Positions 1 to 7,839 of a stretch of DNA of 19,441 nt are shown here, one piece after another; the stretch's first letter is position 1; every line of letters starts with the position of its first letter. A program made the position numbers and the translations under genes. The notes beneath the pieces were generated by a model. The model was not told where the DNA came from, searched no databases, and was given only the letters and a program-made list of their open reading frames with translations. Source of the stretch: Jimgerdemannia flammicorona (taxonomy: Eukaryota; Mucoromycota; Endogonomycetes; Endogonales; Endogonaceae); assembly GCA_003990745.1 (NCBI GenBank), contig RBNI01002164.1:1-19441 (forward strand), written 5' to 3'.

Positions 1-1140
1 ATTAGAAGCTACAACAGTAAGAATGCAATCTGCTCCCACTTCATTGAGATTCAGGTGAATGTTCAAGGCACGAAAACGTCATGTGCAGTTGGTCTAAGCC
101 ACTCATTGGAAAAGCAGTCATACCTGTCTGGACATGTATGACTGCGTTTTAACAGTGAGATATTTAACGTAATACTTCCGTCGTGCCGCTAGTTCACAAG
201 GTTCAGCTCCGAGATTGGCGCCAGAGAATGGAAAAGGAAATAAATATATATTATTGGAAATTTCCAAGCAGTTAAAGTGGGCGAGTTCGTGACCAGCATT
301 GCAGACGAGGTTCTTTACCTCTGAGAACCAGTCGCACCCAAACAGTCACATGATCACCTGCTTGCGCCCAATGCACAGTGGTCAGATAACCGATCTCAAT
401 CTTGCAAACACAGTAATTATATAAACCCATCCTGTGATTGACATATCGAAGGGCGAACCAACAACCACAAGGCAACTGATACCTTTTACTGCCCTCTCAG
501 CTACAACAATGCTGCTTTGTCGAGTGCAACCATTTTAATCAGAGCACCGTCACCGCCTCGAAGCAAAATACTGGCGAGGTGCATCATGACGTTATAACTG
601 AACTGCAAGCGCTTGGGTGGATAGGGACAGTGGGCGCTATATAAGTACAGCTGGAATTTGTTAAAGTGATCTAACAGATATGCCGACCTTCCAAAACATA
701 TCCTACTGTAGAGAACATGTTTGTCATTGAAGGGGAAAGTGTTGCGCTATGATCGCAAGTTATCATTAAAACAATCTGCCGTCCTGTGCGTAGTGACGTT
801 ATAGCTGGGCTGCAGGTACCTACCTGGGTGGACATAGGCCCCTCTAGCTTCTAAACAGAATATTTTCTTCGGACAGTTAAAATGATAAAAGTTGTATTTC
901 TGTACTTCGGTCTCACAAATCCAGAAATTCACTACACGACATTCGGAATTTCTAATTGCTTTGGTGGTCCCCCGTATCGAGAGAATTGCACATTGCAATT
1001 ATTATTATTATTACTATTATTTGATTCGTCTTTGGAACCGGTATGAATTATTTTTACAATTTACTCTAAATACAGCATTTAATATTATGTTGTTTTACAG
1101 AAAGCGCCTCAATAATAAAGCGGCGACATCACTGGCTTGC
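1..1140. other. Unassigned non-coding stretch
   Basis: I see no convincing gene. Open frames are short and most lack an ATG. A TATATAA motif lies at about 638-644. A diverged direct repeat is at 587-626 and 794-838 (listed separately). A short ATT/TTA microsatellite lies at about 997-1020. Splice-like signals are not organised into a model. Confidence 0.5.
587..838. repeat. Diverged direct repeat pair, ~207 bp apart
   Basis: The segments 587-626 and 794-838 both begin TGACGTTATA and both continue through an (A/G)CTG..CTGCA.. core to GGGTGGA(C)ATAGG. The second copy has a few extra bases in the middle. Weaker similarity appears to continue on both sides. This may be an old local duplication or two copies of a dispersed repeat. 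Each copy carries an ACGTTA core, so a shared regulatory site is also possible. Confidence 0.45.
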
Positions 1141-1545
1141 TCCTTTTTTGCGTGGTCCTTTCCTTGTTCATCTACTCCACACTATCAAAAGTAACGGCAC
1201 TTACCCGTTCCCACGCCCACATTCGTCCGACCAATTGGGCCAAGAGGCGCTTCCGGCGAGGGAGAATCTCCGGGTGGGTCGCAGCTTGACTTGGCTACAA
1301 GACTGGAAAAAACGTAAAACGGACGAATACTCCGCTTGCGGATGCGAGGTCCTCTGCCCCTTGCACGATGTAGAGGAGGAGGAATACAGGCCGAGATGGC
1401 GGGCAAGTGGTGAAGGACACGGCGGTGCCAAAATAAATGATGACGGGATGTGCCGTTGAGGCAGTGACATGCGCGTGATGGAACCTGACATCACGACTGG
1501 GTTTTGGAGCAACCTATTGATGTAAGAAAACCAGAGCTGAGTCAG
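1141..1545. other. GC-rich segment, open on both strands, no recognised product
   Basis: Base composition rises here and overlapping open frames of about 100 codons exist on both strands (plus 1148-1459, minus 1201-1512). The plus frame opens at a TTG, not an ATG, and neither translation resembles a family I know. Open frames on both strands are expected in CpG-rich DNA, so I do not call a gene. A short exon of an unresolved gene is possible. Confidence 0.3.
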
Positions 1546-1649
1546 CGATGCTCCAGTTGACTAAACACGAAGTACTCCCATTTCGGCTCCGTTTCTGGCC
1601 GCGTTGCCCTATCCAATCCACACTCACCTTGGTTAAAAAAATGTGTGTC

Positions 1650-2300
1650 TACCGCGCTGGGTCGATGGTCGACGTCAATTCGTCGAGATACGAGCGGTTG
1701 ACGGGCTGGATTCTAAACTTGCGGCTGGATAACTTTCTATCGGATCGGATGGTCGACGTCATTTCGTCGGGATGCAAGCGGTTGACCGGCTGGGTCTAAA
1801 CTTACGGCTGGATACCTTTCCATCGGATCCAGTCGGGTCGGATGGTCGACGCCATTTCGTCGAGATGCAAGCGGTTGACCGGCTGGGTCTAAACTTGCGG
1901 CTGAATACCTTTCTATCGGATCCGGTCGGGTCGGATGGTCGACGTCATTTCGTCGAGATGCAAGCGGTTGATCGGCTGGGTCTAAACTTGCGACAGGATA
2001 CCTTTCTATCGGATCCGGTCGGGTCGGATGATCGACGTCATTTCGTCGAGATGCAAGCGGTTGACCGGCTGGGTCTAAACTTGCGACTGGATATCTTCTA
2101 TCGGATCCGGTCGGGTCGGATGGTCGACGCCATTTCGTCGAGATGCAAGCGGTTGACCGGCTGGGTCTAAACTTGCGGCTGGGTAACCTTTTATCGGATC
2201 GGGTCGGGTCGGATGGGCGACTTCATTTCGTCGAGTTGACGGGCTGGGTCTAAACTTGTGGCTGGATAACTCTATCGGATACAGTCGGATCGGGTCGGCT
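1650..2300 (+). repeat. Minisatellite, ~93-bp unit, about seven copies
   Basis: The anchor GCGGTTGA recurs at 1693, 1778, 1871, 1964, 2057 and 2149, with a shortened copy near 2233. Spacing is 85, 93, 93, 93, 92 and ~84 bp. Each unit holds a CGTCGAGATGCAAGCGG block, a GGGTCTAAACTTGCG block, a TATCGGATC block and a GGTCGGGTCGGATGG block. The internal units are nearly identical, and many differences are C/T or G/A. Because 93 is 31 codons, the plus strand stays open as a 31-residue repeat (1772-2170), but I regard that ORF as incidental. The array is rich in CpG, unlike the retrotransposon to its right, and ends in a T tract. Confidence 0.9.
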
Positions 2301-2301
2301 G

Positions 2302-2319
2302 TTTTTTTTTTTTTTTTTT
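2302..2319 (+). repeat. T(18) homopolymer at the minisatellite end
   Basis: Eighteen consecutive T residues directly follow the last minisatellite unit. On the minus strand this is an A tract followed by CAGCCGACCCGATCCGACTG, a motif partly shared with the A tract at 17917-17942. It may be the tail of an old retroposed sequence or a simple slippage tract. Confidence 0.85.
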
Positions 2320-2578
2320 GACAAAAATACTGCGTGCGCCGCAGGATTGTTGCAAACAACGTGATTAACATATCAGAACACGGGTGACACCTGCGGGGAG
2401 TAGGAAACCATCAGATTCTGTTTGGTTGCTGACAAACATCACATTACTACAGGGTATGGCTATTTACCTTTGTCATCGCATTCTCTCTTCAACTTTCATC
2501 AACCGTTTTCGGGAGAGGCTCCAGCGGTAATAGTGGCACAGGTACCAAGTCGAATACTTCAAGTTTTCTCTTGACACG
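2320..2578. other. Non-coding spacer
   Basis: This stretch lies between the T tract and the palindrome that forms the 3' end of the minus-strand gene. I see no gene, repeat or RNA here. It would hold the 3' untranslated region of that gene, but no strong AATAAA signal was noticed. Confidence 0.4.
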
Positions 2579-2673
2579 GGGACGCAATTTTTCAAAAACA
2601 TGCCTTATCGCTCTTTTCAAAACGTGCCTTATCGCTCATTGAGATAAGACAAGTTTTTGAAAAATTGCGTCCC
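2579..2673. repeat. Palindrome: 31-bp inverted arms, 33-bp loop
   Basis: The left arm 2579-2609 begins GGGACGCAATTTTTCAAAAA. The right arm 2643-2673 is its reverse complement with three mismatches or fewer by eye. The loop 2610-2642 holds a second direct copy of the TTTTCAAAA..TGCCTTATCGCTC block, so the region is a hairpin with an internal direct repeat of about 25 bp. It overlaps the last ~27 codons of the minus-strand gene, including its stop. It may be a small foldback element, or a hairpin in the 3' end of the transcript. Confidence 0.85.
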
Positions 2674-3296
2674 AGATGCTCCGCAGGGAAAAGCTGGGTA
2701 TTTGATGGTTGGGCGGCTCGCCAGTCTCGATCTTGTTCGAACAGATGCACATGGGAACCCTGGCACCTCCTCTTCCGCTTCCTGCACGACGCGCATGCAA
2801 CTCCAGGCGCAATCCTCTTGCCGATGAACTTGGTGGCATGAACGCTGCACTTTTGTCTTTTACGGCAATTGTCACATTCGCTTTTTGGAACAATCTTTGC
2901 AGTCAGGGTTGATGACCGTTTCATGCCGTTGGGGATGGGGGCAAATTGAAAAGGCGGTGCCGGAAGGATAGGTTTATAGGTGGTTGGTTGATAGGTCTGT
3001 TTTTGGCCTGCCGGGACAAGGCCACGCTGCCGCGCTTCGACGAAATTCGTGACTTGGTTGGGCGTTTCGCTTATAGGATCGAATTTCTCGTACTTGGGAA
3101 TGATTCCGCCGTAGTTAGCTGTCGACAACTTGCAAGGAATCTTGTTGAGCCCGGGGAGCATGTCGCCTTTGAGCTTGGTAATGTCGCAGTTGACGGATAG
3201 GTCGGCCGAGTTGGGTATGGGGGGAAGTTGGGGGTTGTCGGAAGGTTCGCATTTTATTGGACGTTCTGGGGTGGGTTCGGGGGATAGCTGGGTCAT
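2592..3296 (-). CDS. Cys-rich, zinc-cluster-like protein, probable DNA-binding regulator
   Basis: A single uninterrupted frame of 234 codons from the ATG at 3296. The N-terminal ~70 residues are rich in Pro, Ser and Thr and look disordered. Near residues 141-178 are six cysteines in two blocks, CDNCRKRQKC and CASCRKRKRRC, spaced C-x2-C-x5-C-x17-C-x2-C-x6-C. Each block resembles the first half of a fungal Zn2Cys6 domain (CxxCRxRKxxC), but the linker is much longer than usual and the first block is one residue short. The basic residues suggest nucleic-acid binding. The frame extends upstream past another ATG at 3401, but that codon sits inside a CCAAT box and a TATA box lies between the two, so I prefer 3296. 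The last ~27 residues are encoded by the palindrome at 2579-2673, so the original C-terminus may have been replaced. The family is not identified, and regulator function is inferred. Confidence 0.55.
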   Translation of the reverse strand: MTQLSPEPTPERPIKCEPSDNPQLPPIPNSADLSVNCDITKLKGDMLPGLNKIPCKLSTANYGGIIPKYEKFDPISETPNQVTNFVEARQRGLVPAGQKQTYQPTTYKPILPAPPFQFAPIPNGMKRSSTLTAKIVPKSECDNCRKRQKCSVHATKFIGKRIAPGVACASCRKRKRRCQGSHVHLFEQDRDWRAAQPSNTQLFPAEHLGRNFSKTCLISMSDKARFEKSDKACF

Positions 3297-3385
3297 TGTA
3301 GAGGGAGTTGGTGCGGTAAGGGAGTCGGTGCAGGAAGGAGGTGTTAGGTATGGGGCAAGGGGATAACGAATCGATGTATGGGTGA

Positions 3386-3395
3386 CATTTATATG
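3386..3395 (-). promoter_or_regulatory. TATA box of the Cys-rich gene
   Basis: On the minus strand the sequence reads CATATAAATG. It lies about 90 bases upstream of the ATG at 3296 and just downstream of the CCAAT array, the order expected of a fungal RNA polymerase II promoter. Assignment is by position and motif only. Confidence 0.5.
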
Positions 3396-3612
3396 TTCCA
3401 TTGGCTGCAGCCGCCATTGTTCCCATTGGCTGCAGCCGACTACAACTGTGCCACTTAGCTGCCGCCTACATTGGCTAGTTCCACCCCACTCCACGCTTAA
3501 TTGGCTAGCTGTCGCAACCGACCCATTGTACCACCACCCTCACCTAGCTGCCGCCACCATTTCATTGGCTAGCTGCCGTCACTGTCCCATTGGCTAGCTT
3601 CCGCATCAGCCA
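3396..3612 (-). promoter_or_regulatory. CCAAT-box array in a degenerate ~25-bp repeat
   Basis: The plus strand carries ATTGGCT (AGCCAAT on the minus strand) at 3400, 3425, 3470, 3500, 3564 and 3589, all in one orientation. Each is usually followed by (A/G)GCTGCCGCC or a variant. Extra degenerate units without the CCAAT core lie near 3452 and 3543. Spacing is 25, 45, 30, 64 and 25 bp. CCAAT is the known target of the fungal HAP/CBC complex. Six same-orientation copies upstream of a TATA box suggest a promoter made by tandem duplication. Function is inferred. Confidence 0.6.
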
Positions 3613-4178
3613 GCTGCCAATTTACTACCGAGTTTCGACAAAGTTGAAACTTGTGAACGTACACGCGCATTTCGTTCACCCTCCTCCCAAGCTCTTGTTC
3701 TTCCTATCATTTGCGGCGCTTGGTATCAATGTATTAGTTTATTATCTTAGAGACAGTATAAGCTACAATCAATTTTCTCGGCTGGGAATGTGGCTGAGAG
3801 ATTTGTAATACATATTTGCAGCCATATCAGCCATATCGGAATCATTACGCAATGTTGAATACAATCTGCCCCATTAAATACTTTCGTGCATATAAATATA
3901 TAACTTCGATTGGGTTTGTCTCATATTACAGATTAAAGACTCTCGCAACTGAGACTTCGCTCTTTTTTTTTTTTTTTTTTTTTTTTGGAGACAACCGTCC
4001 AGTTTGAAACATCGTCCCATTTTCCTTGGTTTCTGTCTACACCCCATTTTTTGGCGCAGCCAATTATGGGTGTCACGCGCAGCAACATCACGTGTATAGG
4101 TGCACGAATCAAAAACTAAGATAATTACATGATATGTGTGGTTCATCATAAAACAAGACAGCATACATTTCGAAATCG
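3613..4178. other. Non-coding stretch
   Basis: No gene seen. Short ORFs lack family resemblance. The stretch contains a T(24) tract at 3963-3986. CpG is still present up to 4178 and then disappears. Confidence 0.45.
3963..3986 (+). repeat. T(24) homopolymer
   Basis: Twenty-four consecutive T residues flanked by CGCTC on the left and GGAGAC on the right. On the minus strand it is an A tract. It may be a retroposed tail or slippage product, and no element boundary could be drawn. Confidence 0.85.
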
Positions 4179-5060
4179 TATGTGTATACATTGTGTACAT
4201 TACTATTTGTATCTGGTGCAAACCAATATGACTTTCATTATCTATCTTGTATATATAGCCAGAATCTTAGTATTAAATAATTTAATTCTACATATAATAT
4301 TATATATATTCCTTAACCTGTAATTATAATATATTTAAAAAAAAAAAAAAAATTTAATAATTGAATTTTTTAAATTTTTTATAGATTTTTATAAAACTTA
4401 AAAATAGTTTTTTGTAGCTAAATTTAGTAGTGATACAGAATAAGATATATATATAATTATATATAAGTATATAAGTATAATAAGCTCAAAAACTAATTAT
4501 AAAAGAATTTATATTTAGATCTTTATATATTTCTTAATTACAAACTTACTATATATATAAATTTTAAGTTTATATATTTTGAGATCAATAAATAGAAGCT
4601 TATAAACTTAATATATATATACTTATTAAAATTTTTAAACTCAAAATATTATATATTTTAAATTCTTCTCTATCTCTAAATATAAATTTTATTTATTAAT
4701 ACTATAGCTTAAAATATAAATCTATCTTGAGCTTAACTCAATATATCTATAAGATATATAATTAGTACTCTGAATGGATGCAATTTATCTAGATGAGATT
4801 CAATTTAGATTCATTATATAATAGATTCAAATTAACTCAGATTAGTTCTATGATCTGATCTGGATCACTCAAAATCTTTGGTGACATCATCTTTTCTTTA
4901 TCTTTGGTAATATCATTCTCTCTTTATTCTCTCTTTCTTTGTTCTCTTTAATGTCCCAATGCTCCTTTTTGTTTCTCTTGCTATGTTACAAATAAATAAA
5001 AAGCAGCTCTTATTTATAAGTTGGTCAACTTATTTTTTTACCTATATAATTATCATCAAA
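4179..5060. repeat. Extremely AT-rich, CpG-free repeat relic
   Basis: No CpG occurs from 4179 through 5536. The part up to about 4790 is almost all A and T with TATATA runs and an A(16) tract at 4337-4352. From 4790 to 5060 it becomes pyrimidine-rich with repeated GATTCAAAT-like and TCTTTATTCTCTC-like words. TGTTACA at 4984-4990 followed by AATAAATAAAAAG looks LTR-like, but no paired end was found. Probably heavily mutated transposon DNA. No gene is supported. Confidence 0.6.
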
Positions 5061-5100
5061 AAAGAGAATATTTGAGATAGGAATGCCTTGACTTGTTTCT

Positions 5101-5260
5101 TTAGTAAAGATTGCAGCTTTGGACATACTTCTTGATTTCCTTAAGCATGTTTGGCCAGTAGTAGTCTTGTTGGATATTCTTGATAGTCTTCTCAGTTCCA
5201 AGGTGACCAGCTAGTGGGGAGTCATGATGTTTATAAAGGATCTTGTACTGTAGTTCAGGG
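5101..5260 (-). pseudogene. Integrase N-terminal zinc-binding (HHCC) domain, truncated
   Basis: The translation contains HHDSPLAGHLG, then a YYWP motif, then KKYVQSCNLY. These match the H-x6-H and C-x2-C parts of the gypsy integrase zinc domain, except that the last Cys is Tyr (TGC to TAC would explain it). A TAA stop follows directly, and similarity to the usual continuation is lost about 15 codons later near 5060. The D,D-35-E catalytic core is absent. The HHCC domain normally helps integrase multimerise and handle the LTR ends. Confidence 0.8.
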
Positions 5261-5419
5261 TTGGCAGGAATATATACTTTGTCTTGATAGTACACAAGGT
5301 TGTCCTTGATGGTGTACTTTTCCTTGAATTCCTTGGTGTTCCTTTGTAGAACCAGAGAGTTTTGTTCATAAGCCTTCTTGATCTGATTGAGGAATTCAGG
5401 TGCCATGGTGACTTGTAAG

Positions 5420-5860
5420 ATTGTGGCAAGATCAGGTCTTCTTGACAGTGCATCTGGTACAACTAGAGTTTTGCCAGGCTTGTAAATGATGTTTGGGGTA
5501 AAGGTCTGAAGTAATTGGCTCCACTTGGCTTGTTGGCGAGAAAGGGTTGGTTGAGTGTTGATGTACTGAAGGGACCTGTGATTGGTGATCACATCGAACT
5601 CAACTCCTTCTAGATAGTATCACCAGGTCTTGAGGGCATGCATGATTGCCAGGAGTTCCTTTTCATGAGTAACTAGCTTTTGTTCCACTGGGGACAATTT
5701 TTTTGATTCAAAAGCAATAGGTCAGTGTCCTTGACCATCATCTTGAGAAATGACTGCACCAATAGCAAAATTAGATGCATCTGTAGTGACCATGAACTTC
5801 AAGTTTGGGTCCATGTTTCTAAGGACAGGTGCATGGGTCAGGTGGTTCTTGAGTTCTTGA
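5420..5860 (-). pseudogene. RNase H domain of the retrotransposon
   Basis: The segment carries TTDASNFAIGAVISQ, the typical start of gypsy RNase H, with the first catalytic Asp at 5781-5779. It continues through PIAFESKKLSP and HEKELLAIMHALKTW to VITNHRSLQYI and the ADALSRRP-like tail (PDALSRRPD). The enzyme would remove the RNA strand of the RNA-DNA hybrid during reverse transcription. TGA codons at 5724-5722 and 5622-5620 interrupt it where related proteins have Arg. Confidence 0.85.
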
Positions 5861-5919
5861 AAAGCTTGTTGACAGAAAGCATCCCAGATGTAGGGGACAT
5901 AGAGGTCAGAGTTGGGTTC

Positions 5920-6760
5920 CTTTCACAGGAGGTTTGTCAAAGATTCTGCAATGCCAGAGAAGTTCTTGACAAATCAACAGTAGTATCCAGCCAGACCAAG
6001 GAAGGACCTGAGTTCAGTAAGGTTTGCTGGTACAGGCCACTGTTCAATGGCTTGTATTTTCCTTGGGTCTACTTGAATTCCTTTGGCTGATACAATGTGT
6101 CCAAGGTATTCGACTTAATCCTTGAAAAATTCACATTTCTTGAGCTTTGCATAGAGCTTGTTCTCGCGGAGGATCTTGAGGACTTGTTCAATGTGCTTGA
6201 GGTGTTCTTCTTCAGTGCTACTGAAGATCAGGATATCATCAATGTATACAAGTATGAAGATATACAGCTGATTCTTGAAGACAGTTTGCATGAGATCTTG
6301 AAAGGTTGCTGGTGCATTGGTGAGATCAAAGGCCATGACTAGGAATTCATAGAGTCCAAAGGGTGTCATAAAGGCAGTCTTGGGTATGTCTTCTGGCTTG
6401 ATTCGAATTTGGTGATATCCAGAGGTGAGATTAATCTTGGTGAAGTACTTTGCATTCTTGAGAGCATCAAAGATTTGATCTATGAGTGGTAGTGGATAAT
6501 GGTTCTTGACTGTGATCTTGTTGAGTGCTTGGTAGTCTATGCATATTCACAGAGTATCATTCTTTTTCTTGACAAATAGGACTGGGGAGCCAAAGGGTGA
6601 CTTGCTTGGTTGAATGGCTCCTTGCTCAATGAGTTCATTGAGTTCCTTCTTAACTGCTTCAATTTTGAGTGGAGACATGCAGTACATTTTCTTCTTAGGT
6701 ATAGCTGCATCAGGTACTAACTTGATTTCGTAGTCATGGTCTCTTGAAGGTGGTAGGCCA
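5920..6760 (-). pseudogene. Reverse transcriptase domain of the retrotransposon
   Basis: Recognisable landmarks in order: KYKDVFPDKLPGLPP, IEQGAIQPSKSPFGSPVLFVKKK, ICIDYQALN, NHYPLPLI, SGYHQIRI, TNAPATFQ and VYIDDILIF. The YIDD catalytic box is intact at 6246-6235. The motif A Asp, expected in KIDL..SGYHQ, is Asn here (AAT at 6432-6430). LVMAFDLTNAP has Asp where gypsy elements usually have Gly. Both fit G-to-A changes. TGA at 6549-6547, TAA at 6117-6115 and TGA at 5976-5974 and 5925-5923 interrupt it. The active enzyme would copy element RNA into DNA in cytoplasmic particles. Confidence 0.92.
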
Positions 6761-7019
6761 GGTAGTTTGTCTGGGAAGACATCCTTGTACTTGTTCAGTA
6801 GTAACTTGATGCTTTCACTAATTGATAGCTTCTTGTCTTCTTTCTTTGGTCGGATCAGTGCTACAAAGGTACAGGTAGCTTTCTTGAGGGCCTTCTTGAA
6901 CTGAATTGCTGAAAGAGTAGCAATTGGGGTTCTCGTCTGAGTCTTGTCTGGCTTGATGGTAATGTTGGCTCCATCCTGAATCAAGGTAACTTCATTCTTG
7001 GTCTAATCAATCTGAGGGT

Positions 7020-7320
7020 TGTGCCATGTAAGCCAGGGTTTGCCTAGGATCAGGTCATGGTCTCCTAGTGGTGCTACCTCAAAATCTAAACATTCCCAGT
7101 ACTTCTGGATCTTGAGGGGAAGTTTAGTGGCAATTGAATCGATTGGTAAGGTGGTGCCATCTGCAGTGACAACTTCACCATTCTTGCCAGCTAGTTTGGT
7201 AAGAATCTTGAGCTTATCAATGAGGTTCTTGTTGATGAAGTTCCCAACAGCTCCACTGTCTATGAGAACATCTAGTTCTTATCCCTTGACTAGACCTTTG
7301 AAAATGAGCATTGAATTGGC
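7020..7320 (-). pseudogene. Retropepsin-like aspartic protease of the retrotransposon
   Basis: The active-site motif LIDSGAVGNFI has its DSG at 7260-7252. The flap-to-C-terminal part includes VTADGTTLPI, and the second conserved element is DHDLILGKPWL. Retropepsins act as dimers that cut the gag-pol polyprotein. A TAA stop lies seven codons before the DSG triad (7281-7279) and a TAG follows the domain at 7005-7003. It sits directly after the dUTPase, and the two would be made as one fused segment. Confidence 0.85.
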
Positions 7321-7341
7321 TCAGTTCTTGGCTATGCTTGC

Positions 7342-7710
7342 AATTTTGTCAGTGCTGCCAAAGCCTTTCTGATCTCGCTTGGTTGAGGACAGCTTGGTGA
7401 CTTCTTTGATGACTGGTAGGGTGACTTGCTCCAGAATGAGCTGTGCGATTCTGTCACCTTCATTGACAGTGTATGGCTGGTTCTTGTGATTGACTAGCAG
7501 GACTTGCATTTCACCTTGGAAGTCAGGGTCAATGACTCCAGCACCAACATCCAATGAGTGCTTGAAGCTGAGGTCAGATCTTGGTGCAATTCTTGCATAA
7601 TGTTCCTTGGGGATTTCGACTGAAAGGCCAGTTGGAATGAGCCTTCTCTCATGTGCCAGAATAGTGACTTGTTGTACTGCTTGAAGGTCCAAACCAATGG
7701 CTCCTTCTGA
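7342..7710 (-). pseudogene. dUTPase domain inside the gag-pol frame
   Basis: All five motifs of trimeric dUTPases are visible in order: motif 1 EGAIGLDLQA (about 7707-7678), motif 2 APRSDLS (7587-7567), motif 3 GAGVIDPDFQGE (near 7539), motif 4 GDRIAQLILE (from 7458), motif 5 GFGSTD (7365-7348). The ~120-residue length fits the family. The enzyme hydrolyses dUTP to dUMP and pyrophosphate, limiting uracil in new DNA. The catalytic Asp of motif 3 and the Ser of motif 2 are present. The usual Gly after RS is Asp, the usual Tyr of motif 3 is Phe, and the last Gly of motif 5 is Asp. A TAG lies just before motif 1 (7713-7711) and a TGA after the domain (7323-7321). The domain lies between the gag zinc knuckle and the protease. 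Confidence 0.92.
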
Positions 7711-7839
7711 CTATGCTTGAGGGATCTGGGCCTTGGGGTTGACTTGCATGAAATTGAGTACAACTTCTTGTTCAACTGATTGACCTCAAGTGTCTTTGGA
7801 CAGGACCAGAATCCTCTTTGGTTTGGCAGTTTTCTTGGG

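Noticed and set aside
1772..2170. 132-residue open frame with 31-residue repeats
   Set aside because: It is the direct product of a 93-bp tandem repeat whose unit is a multiple of three, and it ends where the unit length changes. There is no sign of selection or of a promoter.
1650..2300. CRISPR array
   Set aside because: Units are contiguous 93-bp copies without unique spacers, and the context is eukaryotic. The same applies to 18412-18585.
3200..3401. Longer start of the Cys-rich protein at 3401 or further upstream
   Set aside because: The ATG at 3401 is part of a CCAAT box and lies upstream of the TATA-like motif, and the upstream frame lacks another ATG. The start at 3296 fits the promoter layout better.
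3940..3990. SINE tail suggested by GAGCGAAGTCTC next to the A tract on the minus strand
   Set aside because: The resemblance to known SINE ends is short, and no A/B-box or target-site duplication was found.
4861..5040. 3' LTR of the retrotransposon in inverted orientation
   Set aside because: Only short words (TGTTACA, AATAAA, GATGATGTCACC) agree. No convincing alignment with the 8871-9241 LTR could be made by eye.
5725..6342. Plus-strand open frames over the retrotransposon (also 7019-7372 and others)
   Set aside because: They are antisense shadows of the RT and protease coding frame, whose motifs are clear on the minus strand.
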